Notes: generated by a model not told the origin, from the sequence alone. A stretch of DNA of 64,000 nucleotides from Gallionellaceae bacterium (GCA_030823955.1 JAVBYO010000008.1:1-64000), one strand, 5' to 3'; shown: positions 48,766-59,282, numbered from the stretch's first letter. Program-made: numbers and translations.

Positions 48766-48800
48766 GCTCCACCGTTCACGCATGACGGGGGGCTTTAACC
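48766..48800 (+). promoter_or_regulatory. Candidate S6:S18-binding mRNA leader
   Basis: The rpsF leader can fold as GCTCC-A-CCGT / ACGG-GGGGC (one T-G wobble, one bulged A), with ACC just 3' of the stem. CCG in the stem and ACC beside it are the known features of the S6:S18 autoregulatory motif. This is a hand fold only. Confidence 0.35.
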
Positions 48801-48813
48801 ACAAGGAGATGTA

Positions 48814-49191
48814 ATGCGACATTACGAAATCGTATTTATCGTGCATCCCGATCAGAGCGAGCAGGTTCCCGCGATGATCGAGCGCTATCGCACGCTGGTG
48901 ACCGGAAAGAACGGCCACATCCACCGTCTGGAAGACTGGGGACGCCGTCAAATGGCCTACCCTATCCAAAAGATCCACAAGGCTCATTACGTGCTGATGA
49001 ACATCGAAGCCGATCAGGAGACTCTGGATGAGCTGGAGCACGCATTCAAGTTCAATGATGCCGTGTTGCGCCATCTGATCATCAAGGTCAAGGCCGCTGT
49101 TATTGCGCCTTCCGCGATGATGAAGGAAGAGAAATCCCGTTCGTTGACCAGCGATGCTGCAGAAGCGGCACCGGTTGCAGCGGCGGCTTGA
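48814..49191 (+). CDS. rpsF: Ribosomal protein bS6
   Basis: 125 residues; '[25 protein letters not shown]' and '[22 protein letters not shown]' are diagnostic. The C-terminus is an Ala-rich tail. AAGGAG lies 6 nt upstream. It partners S18 (rpsR) on the 30S platform and opens the rpsF-priB-rpsR-rplI operon. The stop overlaps the priB start. Confidence 0.97.
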   Translation: MRHYEIVFIVHPDQSEQVPAMIERYRTLVTGKNGHIHRLEDWGRRQMAYPIQKIHKAHYVLMNIEADQETLDELEHAFKFNDAVLRHLIIKVKAAVIAPSAMMKEEKSRSLTSDAAEAAPVAAAA

Positions 49192-49493
49192 TTGGTTTGA
49201 GTAGCAACCGTTGCATCATCGACGGTGAATTGCTTGAGTTGGACGATCTGCGCTACACCCCCGCGGGAGTTCCTCGGATCGGATTGAAGATACGCCACGT
49301 ATCGACGCAACAAGAAGCAGGTGTCTCGCGACAGTTACAGTGCGACATTCCTGCGGTGGCTCTAGGCGGGGCGGCAGAGCAGGTGGGCCGTTTGAAGATA
49401 GGGCAGAGCGTACGGGTGGAAGGCTTCTTGGCTCAACGCAGTTTGCGTATCGCGCAACTGGTGCTGCACATTGATAACGTTAAATTGAAATAA
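49188..49493 (+). CDS. priB: Primosomal replication protein PriB (TTG start)
   Basis: Single-stranded DNA-binding OB-fold protein used in replication restart with PriA. '[33 protein letters not shown]' and '[18 protein letters not shown]' show the SSB-like fold; the position between rpsF and rpsR is diagnostic. There is no ATG or GTG early in the frame: TTG 49188 (overlapping the rpsF TGA) or TTG 49197 must be used, suggesting low, coupled translation. Confidence 0.92.
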   Translation: MIGLSSNRCIIDGELLELDDLRYTPAGVPRIGLKIRHVSTQQEAGVSRQLQCDIPAVALGGAAEQVGRLKIGQSVRVEGFLAQRSLRIAQLVLHIDNVKLK

Positions 49494-49503
49494 GGGGCAC
49501 AAC

Positions 49504-49773
49504 ATGGCTCGTGTATTTAAGAAAAAAGACGACAAGAAGAACAATTCTTCGCGTCAATTGTTCAAGCGCCGCAAATTCTGCCGTTTCACGGCCGAGAAGA
49601 TCGCCGAAGTGGATTACAAGGACATCAATATCCTCAAGGAATTCATCTCCGAGAACGGCAAGCTCATCCCGGCACGCATCACCGGCACCAAGTCCCGTTA
49701 TCAACGTCAATTGAGCGTCGCGGTGAAACGCGCACGTTTCCTGGCGCTGTTACCTTACACAGATTTGCACTAA
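49504..49773 (+). CDS. rpsR: Ribosomal protein bS18
   Basis: 89 residues with the conserved '[41 protein letters not shown]' block and basic ends. 10 nt after priB. Forms the S6:S18 heterodimer on the small subunit. Confidence 0.97.
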   Translation: MARVFKKKDDKKNNSSRQLFKRRKFCRFTAEKIAEVDYKDINILKEFISENGKLIPARITGTKSRYQRQLSVAVKRARFLALLPYTDLH

Positions 49774-49782
49774 GGAGTCGCC

Positions 49783-50229
49783 ATGCAAGTTATTCTGATG
49801 GAAAAAGTGGTTAACCTCGGCCAGCTGGGCGATGTGGTTAAAGTGAAGAATGGTTTCGCACGCAACTTTCTGATCCCGCAAGGCAAGGCCAAGCGCGCGA
49901 CAGAAAACAACGTGGCGGATTTCGCGGCACGTCGTGCCGAGCTGGAAGCGGCAGAAGCCGCCAAGCTGGCAGAGGCACAAGCGCGTGGCGAAAAGCTGAG
50001 CGGCCTGACTGTGCAGATTGTGCAAAAAGCGGGTGTGGACGGCAAGCTGTTTGGTTCCGTCACCAATGCCGACATCGCTGTCGCGTTGGAAGCGCAGGGC
50101 TTCAAGGTCGAGAAGGCACAAGTGCGTATGCCGGACGGCCATATCAAGCAGATCGGCGATCATCCGATCAGCGTTGCTTTGCACGCTGATGTGGTGAGTA
50201 ACATCACGGTATCCGTGTTGGCCGAATAA
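49783..50229 (+). CDS. rplI: Ribosomal protein bL9
   Basis: 148 residues: N-domain '[36 protein letters not shown]', then the long connecting helix rich in Ala/Glu/Lys and the C-domain with '[20 protein letters not shown]'. A strong terminator follows, ending the ribosomal operon before dnaB. Confidence 0.97.
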   Translation: MQVILMEKVVNLGQLGDVVKVKNGFARNFLIPQGKAKRATENNVADFAARRAELEAAEAAKLAEAQARGEKLSGLTVQIVQKAGVDGKLFGSVTNADIAVALEAQGFKVEKAQVRMPDGHIKQIGDHPISVALHADVVSNITVSVLAE

Positions 50230-50250
50230 GTTTCGGATTGTTGTAGTGAC

Positions 50251-50276
50251 AAAAAGGGCTGGCAACAGCCCTTTTT
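50251..50276 (+). terminator. Terminator after rplI
   Basis: Hairpin GGGCTG-GCAA-CAGCCC with A5 before and T5 after (then GTTTTTT), 21 nt after the rplI stop. Confidence 0.92.
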
Positions 50277-50324
50277 GTTTTTTCATTCGGTGTAGAATCC
50301 TCCTCCCGAAAATATTTCCGTGCC

Positions 50325-51740
50325 ATGCAGAACTTCGCCGCTCCAGTAGTTGATCCGCAAATGGATGCCATCAAGCTGCCGCCACATTCCGTGGAGGCGG
50401 AGCAGTCCGTGCTGGGCGGCATCCTGCTGGATACCAGCGCCTGGGACAAGATCGCGGATCTGGTCGCCGAGCGGGATTTCTACCGCAACGAACACCGTTT
50501 GATCTATCGCCACATCGCGCGTCTGACCGAGCACGCCAAGCCGGTGGATGTGATCACGGTGGCGGAGTCGCTGGAGAGCAATGCCGAGCTGGAGAAAGCG
50601 GGGGGATTGTCCTATCTTGGTTCGCTGGCCGCCAATGTGCCGACCGCTGCCAATATCCGTCGTTATGCCGAGATCGTGCGCGAGCGTTCCATCATGCGCA
50701 AGCTGGTGGAAGTCGGCAGTGACATCGCTACCAGTGCCTACAATCCCGGCGGACGTTCCGCCGGGCAATTGCTGGACGAGGCAGAAAGCCGTGTGTTGGA
50801 GATCAACGAAGAAGGCGAACGCGGCAATAAGGGGTTCGTGGCGATCCCGCCGCTGCTGACCCAAGTGGTCGAGCGTATCGAGACTTTGTACGGACGTGAC
50901 AACGCCAGTGATGTGACCGGTATCGCTACCGGTTTTAGCGATCTCGATAGCAAAACATCAGGTCTGCAGCCAGGCGATCTCATCATCGTTGCTGGGCGTC
51001 CGAGTATGGGCAAGACCGCGTTCTCTATCAATATCGCGGAGAACGTGGCGCTCGACTCGAACAAGCCGGTGGCCATTTTCAGTATGGAAATGGGCGGTAC
51101 ACAATTGGCGATGCGTATGATCGGCTCGGTCGGTCGGCTCAATCAACACACTTTGCGCACGGGCAAGCTGGAAGATGACGACTGGTCGCGTATGACACAT
51201 GCGCTCGGACGTTTGAACGATGCGCCGATCTTCATCGACGAAACGGCGGCACTTAACTCGCTGGAATTGCGCTCGCGCGCGCGGCGCTTGCACCGACAGA
51301 CCGGAGGGCTTGGTCTGATTGTGATCGACTATCTGCAATTGATGTCCTCGCCGATGACGGGCAAGGGCGGCGGCGAAAACCGCGCCACCGAGATTTCGGA
51401 AATTTCGCGTTCCCTGAAGGCGTTGGCCAAAGAACTGCACGTGCCGGTGATCGCACTGTCGCAGTTGAACCGCAGCTTGGAGCAGCGTCCCAACAAACGT
51501 CCGGTCATGTCGGATCTGCGCGAGTCCGGCGCGATCGAGCAGGATGCCGACCTGATTCTGTTCATCTACCGGGACGAAGTTTATAACCCGGATTCGCCCG
51601 ACAAGGGCAAGGCGGAGATCATCATCGGCAAGCAGCGTAACGGTCCGATCGGCTCCGTGGCGATGGCCTTCCGTGGCGAGTACACCCGTTTTGAGAACCT
51701 GGCGCACGATCATTATCCCGCTGCAGGGGCGCAATATTAA
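50325..51740 (+). CDS. dnaB: Replicative DNA helicase
   Basis: Hexameric 5'-3' helicase of the replication fork. N-terminal domain from 'LPPHSVEAEQSVLGGILLD'; RecA-like domain with Walker A 'AGRPSMGKTAF', Walker B 'LIVIDYLQLM' and 'MSDLRESGAIEQDADLILFIYRDE'. 471 residues; no intein. It lies after the L9 terminator, so it probably uses its own promoter, which I could not locate. Confidence 0.97.
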   Translation: MQNFAAPVVDPQMDAIKLPPHSVEAEQSVLGGILLDTSAWDKIADLVAERDFYRNEHRLIYRHIARLTEHAKPVDVITVAESLESNAELEKAGGLSYLGSLAANVPTAANIRRYAEIVRERSIMRKLVEVGSDIATSAYNPGGRSAGQLLDEAESRVLEINEEGERGNKGFVAIPPLLTQVVERIETLYGRDNASDVTGIATGFSDLDSKTSGLQPGDLIIVAGRPSMGKTAFSINIAENVALDSNKPVAIFSMEMGGTQLAMRMIGSVGRLNQHTLRTGKLEDDDWSRMTHALGRLNDAPIFIDETAALNSLELRSRARRLHRQTGGLGLIVIDYLQLMSSPMTGKGGGENRATEISEISRSLKALAKELHVPVIALSQLNRSLEQRPNKRPVMSDLRESGAIEQDADLILFIYRDEVYNPDSPDKGKAEIIIGKQRNGPIGSVAMAFRGEYTRFENLAHDHYPAAGAQY

Positions 51741-51752
51741 AGAACGAAGGGC

Positions 51753-51781
51753 TTGTTACGTGCAGGGCAAATCCCTATAAT
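51753..51781 (+). promoter_or_regulatory. Promoter of tRNA-Val (and possibly thrS operon)
   Basis: TTGTTA, 17-bp spacer, perfect TATAAT and GCGCGCC discriminator, ending 13 nt before the tRNA. No terminator is seen between the tRNA and thrS, so read-through into the thrS cluster is likely. Confidence 0.78.
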
Positions 51782-51794
51782 GCGCGCCTGCTTT

Positions 51795-51869
51795 GGGAGC
51801 ATATTTCAGCGGTAGAATATTTCCTCGACAAGGAAAAGGTCACTGGTTCGATCCCAGTTGCTCCCACCA
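51795..51869 (+). tRNA. tRNA-Val (anticodon GAC) with atypical C33
   Basis: 75 nt with encoded CCA. The acceptor GGGAGCA/TGCTCCC pairs fully; the T-arm is ACTGG-TTCGATC-CCAGT. The anticodon arm TTTCC-TCGACAA-GGAAA pairs fully and gives GAC, but position 33 is C instead of the near-invariant U. The D-stem is weak (T10/T25 mismatch, two T-A pairs, one C-G). Position before thrS and the acceptor/T-arm fit betaproteobacterial tRNA-Val; the deviations are discussed under findings. Confidence 0.8.
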
Positions 51870-51929
51870 AATTTTTTTGAAGTTTGATTTTAGTGCGGCT
51901 CTGCCGCATTTTCTTTTGATAGAGTCATT

Positions 51930-53825
51930 ATGCCGATCATCACTTTGCCGGATGGATCACAACGCAGCTTCCCTCAGCCGGTCACGGTAGCGGAGGTCGC
52001 GCAAAGCATCGGCGCGGGATTGGCGCGTGCCGCCCTGGTCGGGAAGGTTGACGGCCAGCTGGTGGATACCTCGCACCTGATCTCCGCCGATGCCCGGCTG
52101 GCGATCATCACTGACAAAGATGCGGATGGTCTTGATCTGATTCGCCACTCCACCGCGCACTTGCTGGCTTACGCGGTGAAGGAGCTGTTTCCCGAGGCGC
52201 AGGTGACCATCGGCCCGATGATCGAGAACGGTTTCTATTACGACTTCGCCTACTCGCGCCCCTTTACTCCGGAAGATCTAATCGCCATCGAGAAGCGCAT
52301 GGCGGAGCTGGCCAAGAAGGATTTGCCAGTGACACGCAAGGTGGTGCCGCGCGATGAGGCAGTTGCCTATTTCAAATCGCTGGGCGAGAAATACAAAGCG
52401 GAGCTCATCGAAGCCATCCCTGCCGATCAGGATGTGTCGCTGTATAGCGAAGGTGAGTTCACCGATCTGTGTCGCGGCCCGCACGTGCCTTCGACCGGCA
52501 AGCTCAAGGTGTTCAAGTTGATGAAGGTGGCCGGAGCCTATTGGCGCGGCGACTCCAAGAACGAGATGTTGCAGCGCATCTACGGTACGGCTTGGGCGAA
52601 GAAGGAAGACCTCGACGCCTATCTGCTCCAATTGGAAGAGGCGGAAAAACGCGACCATCGCAAGCTGGGCAAACAGCTCGACCTGTTCCACATGCAGGAC
52701 GAAGCGCCGGGTATGGTGTTCTGGCATCCCAAGGGCTGGGCGATGTGGCAGGTGATCGAGCAATATATGCGCGGCGTATATCGCGACAACGGTTATCAGG
52801 AGATCCGCTGCCCGCAGATCATCGACCGTGTGTTGTGGGAAAAATCCGGCCACTGGGAGCACTACAAGGCCAACATGTTCACCACCGAGTCGGAGAAACA
52901 CGACTACGCCATCAAGCCGATGAACTGTCCCGGCCATGTGCAGGTGTTCAATGCCGATCTGCGCTCCTATCGCGAATTGCCGCTGCGTTACGGCGAATTC
53001 GGCTCCTGTCACCGCAACGAGCCTTCCGGCGGCTTGCATGGACTGATGCGGGTGCGCGGTTTCGTGCAGGATGACGGCCACATCTTCTGCACCGAAGGTC
53101 AGATCGAGTCCGAAGTGACGGCGTTCAACGCGCTGGTGCTCAAGGTCTACAAGGATTTCGGCTTCAATGACGTCAAAGTGAAGCTGGCGCTGCGTCCGGA
53201 AAGCCGTGTCGGATCCGACGAAATCTGGGATAAATCAGAGAGCGCTTTGCGCGCTGCTTTGCGCGCTTCCGGCCTGAGCTGGGATGAATTGCCCGGCGAG
53301 GGTGCATTCTACGGCCCCAAGATTGAGTTCCACATCAAGGACGCCATCGGACGTTCCTGGCAATGCGGCACCATTCAGGTCGATTTTTCCATGCCCGGTC
53401 GTCTGGGGGCTGAATTCGTTGATGAAGACAATACGCGCAAGGTGCCTGTGATGCTGCATCGGGCTATCCTGGGATCGCTGGAGCGCTTCATCGGGATTCT
53501 GGTGGAAAACCATGCCGGAGCCCTGCCTTTGTGGCTGGCGCCGGTACAGATGGTGGTGATGAATATCTCGCAAGCGCAGGAGGCTTATTCCGAAAAAGTG
53601 ACGGAGACTTTGCGTGCAGCAGGCTTCCGCGTGCAATCGGATTTGCGCAATGAGAAGATTACCTATAAAATACGAGAACATAGCTTGCAGAAGCTACCTT
53701 ATCAGCTGATCATCGGCGACAAGGAGATGGCTGCAGGCCTCGTTGCCGTGCGAAACCGTCAAGGTGAAGACCTTGGGCAGATGTCGGTGGAGGCGCTGAT
53801 CGAGCGCTTTAGAGCCGAGCTGTAA
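51930..53825 (+). CDS. thrS: Threonyl-tRNA synthetase
   Basis: 631-residue class II synthetase with full bacterial layout: TGS domain (1-60, '[14 protein letters not shown]'), editing domain with '[24 protein letters not shown]' and '[12 protein letters not shown]', catalytic core with zinc-binding 'MNCPGHV', motif 2 '[19 protein letters not shown]' and an anticodon-binding C-terminus. No T-box or threonine leader was seen in the short 60-nt gap after the tRNA. Heads thrS-infC-rpmI-rplT-pheST-ihfA. Confidence 0.97.
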   Translation: MPIITLPDGSQRSFPQPVTVAEVAQSIGAGLARAALVGKVDGQLVDTSHLISADARLAIITDKDADGLDLIRHSTAHLLAYAVKELFPEAQVTIGPMIENGFYYDFAYSRPFTPEDLIAIEKRMAELAKKDLPVTRKVVPRDEAVAYFKSLGEKYKAELIEAIPADQDVSLYSEGEFTDLCRGPHVPSTGKLKVFKLMKVAGAYWRGDSKNEMLQRIYGTAWAKKEDLDAYLLQLEEAEKRDHRKLGKQLDLFHMQDEAPGMVFWHPKGWAMWQVIEQYMRGVYRDNGYQEIRCPQIIDRVLWEKSGHWEHYKANMFTTESEKHDYAIKPMNCPGHVQVFNADLRSYRELPLRYGEFGSCHRNEPSGGLHGLMRVRGFVQDDGHIFCTEGQIESEVTAFNALVLKVYKDFGFNDVKVKLALRPESRVGSDEIWDKSESALRAALRASGLSWDELPGEGAFYGPKIEFHIKDAIGRSWQCGTIQVDFSMPGRLGAEFVDEDNTRKVPVMLHRAILGSLERFIGILVENHAGALPLWLAPVQMVVMNISQAQEAYSEKVTETLRAAGFRVQSDLRNEKITYKIREHSLQKLPYQLIIGDKEMAAGLVAVRNRQGEDLGQMSVEALIERFRAEL

Positions 53826-53863
53826 CGGGCGCACGGCTTAATTTTGTAAATGGAGAAATTGCA

Positions 53864-54382
53864 ATAGCACAAGATAAATCACAGCGCATGAATGAGCAGA
53901 TCACGGCACCTCAGGTGAGGCTCATCGGCGCGGAAGGCGAGCAGCTAGGAGTCGTGGCAGTTGCGGAAGCACTGCGTTTGGCGGATGAGGCGGAACTGGA
54001 TCTGGTGGAGATTGCGCCATTGGCGGAACCTCCGGTCTGTCGGATCATGGATATCGGCAAATTCAAATATGCCGAAGCCAAGAAACAGCACGAAGCGAAA
54101 CTCAAGCAGAAGCAGGTACAGATCAAAGAGATCAAGTTCCGTCCGGGTACGGATGAGGGCGACTACAACATCAAGTTGCGTAACCTGATCAAGTTTTTGG
54201 CTGATGGAGACAAGACCAAGATCACTTTGCGTTTCCGCGGGCGTGAGATCGCCCACCAGCAGATCGGTATGCAATTGTTGGAGCGGGTGAAGCAGGATCT
54301 GTTGGAGCACGGCGTGGTGGAGCAGTTTCCCAAGATGGAAGGCCGTCAGATGGTGATGGTGCTCAGCCCGAAGAAGAAGTAG
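53864..54382 (+). CDS. infC: Translation initiation factor IF-3 (apparent AUA start)
   Basis: Binds 30S, prevents subunit association and rejects non-canonical start codons. '[35 protein letters not shown]' and '[28 protein letters not shown]' are diagnostic. The track starts at ATG 53888, but family members have about 8 more residues; these (AQDKSQR) are encoded upstream in frame, and GGAG lies 8 nt before an ATA at 53864. An ATT at 53858 is too close to that site. So initiation at AUA is likely, allowing autoregulation; 172 residues result. Confidence 0.88.
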   Translation: MAQDKSQRMNEQITAPQVRLIGAEGEQLGVVAVAEALRLADEAELDLVEIAPLAEPPVCRIMDIGKFKYAEAKKQHEAKLKQKQVQIKEIKFRPGTDEGDYNIKLRNLIKFLADGDKTKITLRFRGREIAHQQIGMQLLERVKQDLLEHGVVEQFPKMEGRQMVMVLSPKKK

Positions 54383-54393
54383 GGGCTTCACCG

Positions 54394-54480
54394 GGGAAGA
54401 GGGAAGGGTTAAGAGGGAAGGGTAAAACCGGTGCTCTTGATTCGGAGAGTGGGGTAACCCTTCTCCCTTCCCACTTCCCA
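54394..54480. repeat. Heptad-periodic inverted element A
   Basis: Between infC and rpmI. The left arm reads in 7-nt steps GGGAAGA, GGGAAGG, GTTAAGA, GGGAAGG, GTAAAAC; the right arm is the near-reverse complement (CCCTTCT, CCCTTCC, CACTTCC). The arms flank a spacer of about 27 nt. No coding meaning is apparent. A second element of the same design lies at 61467-61584. Confidence 0.75.
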
Positions 54481-54504
54481 AGATTTTTATGCTGTGTCAG
54501 GTAA

Positions 54505-54558
54505 GGGACTGACTGACGCAGTGTAGCGGTACCCCAGTCCCGGATAAGTGGTTCCGGG
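54505..54558 (+). promoter_or_regulatory. Candidate structured leader of rpmI-rplT
   Basis: GGGACTG (54505-54511) can pair with CAGTCCC (54535-54541); alternatively CCCGGA (54539-54544) pairs with TCCGGG (54553-54558), and the two share CCC. L20 is known to autoregulate rpmI-rplT through leader structure, so a switch is plausible, but the fold is by eye. Confidence 0.3.
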
Positions 54559-54614
54559 TTTTCAAGTGTCTCTGCCAGAGTCCTCCCGGCGTCATCAAAT
54601 AAAATGGAGTCGTT

Positions 54615-54812
54615 ATGCCAAAGATGAAAACCAAGAGCGGTGCGAAGAAACGCTTCGTCGTCCGTGCCGGTGGCAGCATCAAGCGCGGTCAAGCGTTCAA
54701 GCGCCACATCCTTACCAAAAAAACCACCAAGAACAAGCGTCAACTGCGTGGCTCGACTGGTGTCCATGAAACCAACACGGCGTCTGTGCGCGCCATGATG
54801 CCCTACGCTTAA
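54615..54812 (+). CDS. rpmI: Ribosomal protein bL35
   Basis: 65-residue basic protein, '[25 protein letters not shown]' and '[19 protein letters not shown]' being the signature. AATGGAG lies 7 nt upstream. 12 nt before rplT. Separated from infC by 232 nt, longer than usual because of the heptad element. Confidence 0.97.
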   Translation: MPKMKTKSGAKKRFVVRAGGSIKRGQAFKRHILTKKTTKNKRQLRGSTGVHETNTASVRAMMPYA

Positions 54813-54824
54813 GGAGTATAGAAA

Positions 54825-56254
<1,430 letters not shown>

Positions 56255-56255
56255 T

Positions 56256-58610
56256 ATGAAATTCTCCGAATCCTGGTTGCGTACCTTCGTGAATCCCTCG
56301 CTGTCCAGCGAGGAGTTGTCGCATCTGCTGACCATGGCCGGCCTCGAAGTGGAAGAGATGGTGGGCATCGCTCCCGCCTTCGACAAAGTGGTCGTGGCGC
56401 AGGTGCTGAGCAAAGAAAAACATCCCGATGCGGATCGCCTGAATCTGCTCAGTGTCGATGTCGGTCAAGCCGAGCCGCTGACCATCGTGTGTGGCGCACA
56501 GAACGTGACGGTGGGCATGAAAGCGCCGTGTGCCCTGGTTGGTGCAAAATTGCCCGGCATCGAGATCAAACAGGCCAAGGTGCGCGGCATCGCCTCCTTC
56601 GGCATGATGTGTTCGGCCAAGGAACTCGGTCTGGCGGAGGAGAGCAGCGGTCTGATGGTGTTGGATGCCGATGCATCGGTCGGGCAGAGTATCCGCGACC
56701 ATCTGGATCTGGACGATAAGCTGTTCACGCTCAAGCTCACTCCCAACCGCTGTGATTGTCTTTCGCTGTACGGCATCGCCCGAGAAGTATCTGCATTGAC
56801 CGGCGCACCGCTACAGCATGTATTACCGGCCAATTTCAAATTGGGCACAGGCCAGGGACGCAAGGTCGCGGTCACGGCAGCAGCGGCCTGTCCGCGCTAC
56901 ATCGGAAGCGTCATCAAGGGGGTCGATGCCAAAGCGAGCACACCGGTCTGGATGGTGCAGCGTCTGGAGCGTTGTGGCCTGCGCAGCATCAGCGCACTGG
57001 TGGATGTGACCAACTACGTGTTGCTGGAACTGGGGCAGCCCTTGCACGCCTTCGATCTGAACAAACTGAGCGGCGATATCGAGGTGCGTTTTGCACGTGC
57101 CGGAGAGAAACTGAAGCTGCTGAACGAGCAGAGCGTGGATTTGCAGGAAGACATGCTGGTGATCGCGGACAGCAAACACCCCGTGGCACTGGCCGGTGTG
57201 ATGGGCGGTGCGGATAGCGCGGTGGACGACACGACTACCGACATCTTTTTGGAAAGTGCATTCTTTGCTCCCGGCGTGATCGTGGGCAAGTCGCGCCGCA
57301 TCGGTTTCGGTTCGGATTCCTCCTACCGTTTCGAGCGCGGCGTGGATTTTGCCGCCACGCAAGTGGCGCTGGATCGGGCGAGCGAATTGATCCTCGATAT
57401 CTGCGGCGGGCAGATCGAGGCAGTGACCGAGGTTGCGGGGAATCTGCCTGCGCGTCCTCCGGTGAAATTGCGTACTGCGCGGGTACTGCGCGTGCTCGGT
57501 ATCAGTCTGGCGCCGGAAGAGATCGCGCAGATACTGAAACGGCTCGGTATGGCATTCCAGCAGCAAGGTGATGAATTCTCGGTAACACCACCCAGCTACC
57601 GTTTCGATATCGTCATCGAAGAGGACCTGATCGAAGAGGTCGCGCGCGTTCATGGCTACGAAAAGATACAGCCCGCGCCGATACAGGCACGCATGAGTAT
57701 GTTGCCTTTGCGGGAATCGCAACGCCCCTTGAGCAAACTGCGTCAAGTCATGGTACAGCGCGATTATCAGGAAGCCATCAACTATGCTTTCGTTGACGCC
57801 GATTGGGAACGTGATCTGTGCGGGAACACGACACCTGTCGTTCTGCAAAATCCCATCGCCAGCCAAATGAGTGTGATGCGCAGCAGTCTGTTGGGTGGGC
57901 TGCTGGGAGCATTGCGTGCCAATCTGGCACGAAAGCAGCCCCGCGTGCGTCTATTCGAGATCGGCGGCTGTTTCGCGCGCGGGGAGCGGGACTATGTGCA
58001 GCAAGAGCGCTTGGCCGGGCTGGCATACGGGGCGGCTTGCTCTGAACAATGGGGTACGACTGCGCGCGACGTCGATTTCTACGACGTGAAGGGGGATGTC
58101 GAGGTCTTGTTTGCACCGCACGGTCTGACCTTCGAGGCCGCGACCCACCCCGCATCGCATCCGGGGCGGTCTGCACGTATCCTGCTGGAGGGGCGGGCGG
58201 TCGGCTGGATAGGCGAGTTACATCCCCAGTGGCAACAGCGCTACGATCTGGCGCAGGCTGCGGTCTGGTTCGAGATCGAATTGGGCGCGCTTTTGGCGCG
58301 CAATGTTGCGTCGTACAGCGAAGTCTCGAAATTGCCGCCGGTGCGCCGAGACTTGGCGGTGGTGGTGGATGAAAACATCGCCGTGCAAGATTTGCTGGGC
58401 CCATTGCGTGGTGCTAAGGCGGCCTACGTGGTGGACGTTGGGTTGTTCGACGTATACCGTGGCAAAGGTGTGGAGGAAGGCAAAAAAAGCCTTGCTTTCC
58501 GAGTGTTATTGCAAGATACTCAAAAAACTCTGACAGAAACCGAGATTGAACAAAGCATCGCGCAGCTGGTGGCGATATTGCAGCAGCATGGAGCGCAGAT
58601 GCGAGCTTGA
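56256..58610 (+). CDS. pheT: Phenylalanyl-tRNA synthetase beta subunit
   Basis: 784 residues: 'MKFSESWLRTFVNPSLSSEEL' start, tRNA-binding EMAP/OB domain ('VVVAQVLSKEKHPDADRLNLLSVD'), B3/B4 editing domain, inactive catalytic-like core and the C-terminal ferredoxin-fold anticodon-binding (FDX-ACB) domain ('YSEVSKLPPVRRDLAVVVDE'). Carries proofreading of Tyr-tRNA-Phe. Followed by ihfA after 11 nt. Confidence 0.97.
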   Translation: MKFSESWLRTFVNPSLSSEELSHLLTMAGLEVEEMVGIAPAFDKVVVAQVLSKEKHPDADRLNLLSVDVGQAEPLTIVCGAQNVTVGMKAPCALVGAKLPGIEIKQAKVRGIASFGMMCSAKELGLAEESSGLMVLDADASVGQSIRDHLDLDDKLFTLKLTPNRCDCLSLYGIAREVSALTGAPLQHVLPANFKLGTGQGRKVAVTAAAACPRYIGSVIKGVDAKASTPVWMVQRLERCGLRSISALVDVTNYVLLELGQPLHAFDLNKLSGDIEVRFARAGEKLKLLNEQSVDLQEDMLVIADSKHPVALAGVMGGADSAVDDTTTDIFLESAFFAPGVIVGKSRRIGFGSDSSYRFERGVDFAATQVALDRASELILDICGGQIEAVTEVAGNLPARPPVKLRTARVLRVLGISLAPEEIAQILKRLGMAFQQQGDEFSVTPPSYRFDIVIEEDLIEEVARVHGYEKIQPAPIQARMSMLPLRESQRPLSKLRQVMVQRDYQEAINYAFVDADWERDLCGNTTPVVLQNPIASQMSVMRSSLLGGLLGALRANLARKQPRVRLFEIGGCFARGERDYVQQERLAGLAYGAACSEQWGTTARDVDFYDVKGDVEVLFAPHGLTFEAATHPASHPGRSARILLEGRAVGWIGELHPQWQQRYDLAQAAVWFEIELGALLARNVASYSEVSKLPPVRRDLAVVVDENIAVQDLLGPLRGAKAAYVVDVGLFDVYRGKGVEEGKKSLAFRVLLQDTQKTLTETEIEQSIAQLVAILQQHGAQMRA

Positions 58611-58621
58611 GGGGGAAGTAA

Positions 58622-58930
58622 ATGACGACGTTAACCAAGGCCGAACTGGCCGATTTGTTGTTTGAAAAAGTAGGATTGAACAAGCGCGAAGCCAAAGACA
58701 TGGTGGAGGCGTTCTTCGAGGAAATTCGGATACAGCTGGAGGCTGGTGAGAGCGTCAAGCTTTCCGGCTTCGGCAATTTCCAGTTGCGCGACAAACCGCA
58801 GCGGCCAGGGCGCAATCCCAAGACCGGCGAAGAGATTCCTATCACGGCACGCCGTGTGGTCACATTCCATCCCAGCCAAAAGCTGAAGAGCATGGTAGAG
58901 AAGACCTATCATGGAACAGCACGTTCCTAA
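58622..58930 (+). CDS. ihfA: Integration host factor alpha subunit
   Basis: 102 residues, HU/IHF fold: '[32 protein letters not shown]', then '[28 protein letters not shown]' with the DNA-intercalating Pro. GGGGGAAG precedes the ATG. Position after pheT is conserved across Proteobacteria. It overlaps the next gene by 20 nt. IhfB is not in the window. Confidence 0.97.
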   Translation: MTTLTKAELADLLFEKVGLNKREAKDMVEAFFEEIRIQLEAGESVKLSGFGNFQLRDKPQRPGRNPKTGEEIPITARRVVTFHPSQKLKSMVEKTYHGTARS

Positions 58931-59282
58931 TTCCGCATTACCGCCCATCCCCGCCAAACGCTATTTCACCATCGGTGAAGTGAGCGAGTTGTGCGGGGTG
59001 AAGGCGCACGTCTTGCGTTATTGGGAGCAGGAGTTTACCCAGCTCAAGCCGGTCAAACGCGGCGGCAACCGTCGCTACTACCAGCATCACGAAGTGTTGC
59101 TCATCCGCCGTATCCGCCAGTTATTGTACGAAGACGGCTTCACCATCAGCGGTGCACGCAGCCGTCTGGATCAGCAGGTCACCAAACAGGTCGAGCCGCT
59201 TCCGGTCGGGACAAAAACCTCATTGGACACCATCGGGTTGCGCCGCGAGATACAAGACGTTCTCACCCTGTTGCGGGCGTGA
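58911..59282 (+). CDS. MerR-family transcriptional regulator
   Basis: 123 residues. The winged-helix N-terminus '[41 protein letters not shown]' is a MerR domain, followed by a helical region without metal-binding cysteines. A MerR protein at this place after ihfA is common in beta- and gammaproteobacteria; its regulon is unknown. Start codon lies within ihfA. Confidence 0.92.
   Translation: MEQHVPNSALPPIPAKRYFTIGEVSELCGVKAHVLRYWEQEFTQLKPVKRGGNRRYYQHHEVLLIRRIRQLLYEDGFTISGARSRLDQQVTKQVEPLPVGTKTSLDTIGLRREIQDVLTLLRA

Noticed and set aside
51870-51929. T-box or threonine leader before thrS
   Set aside because: Only 60 nt, no specifier-loop structure, no Thr-rich leader ORF and no terminator hairpin.
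56823-57866. 347-aa minus-strand ORF opposite pheT
   Set aside because: Antisense shadow; pheT domains are continuous on the plus strand.
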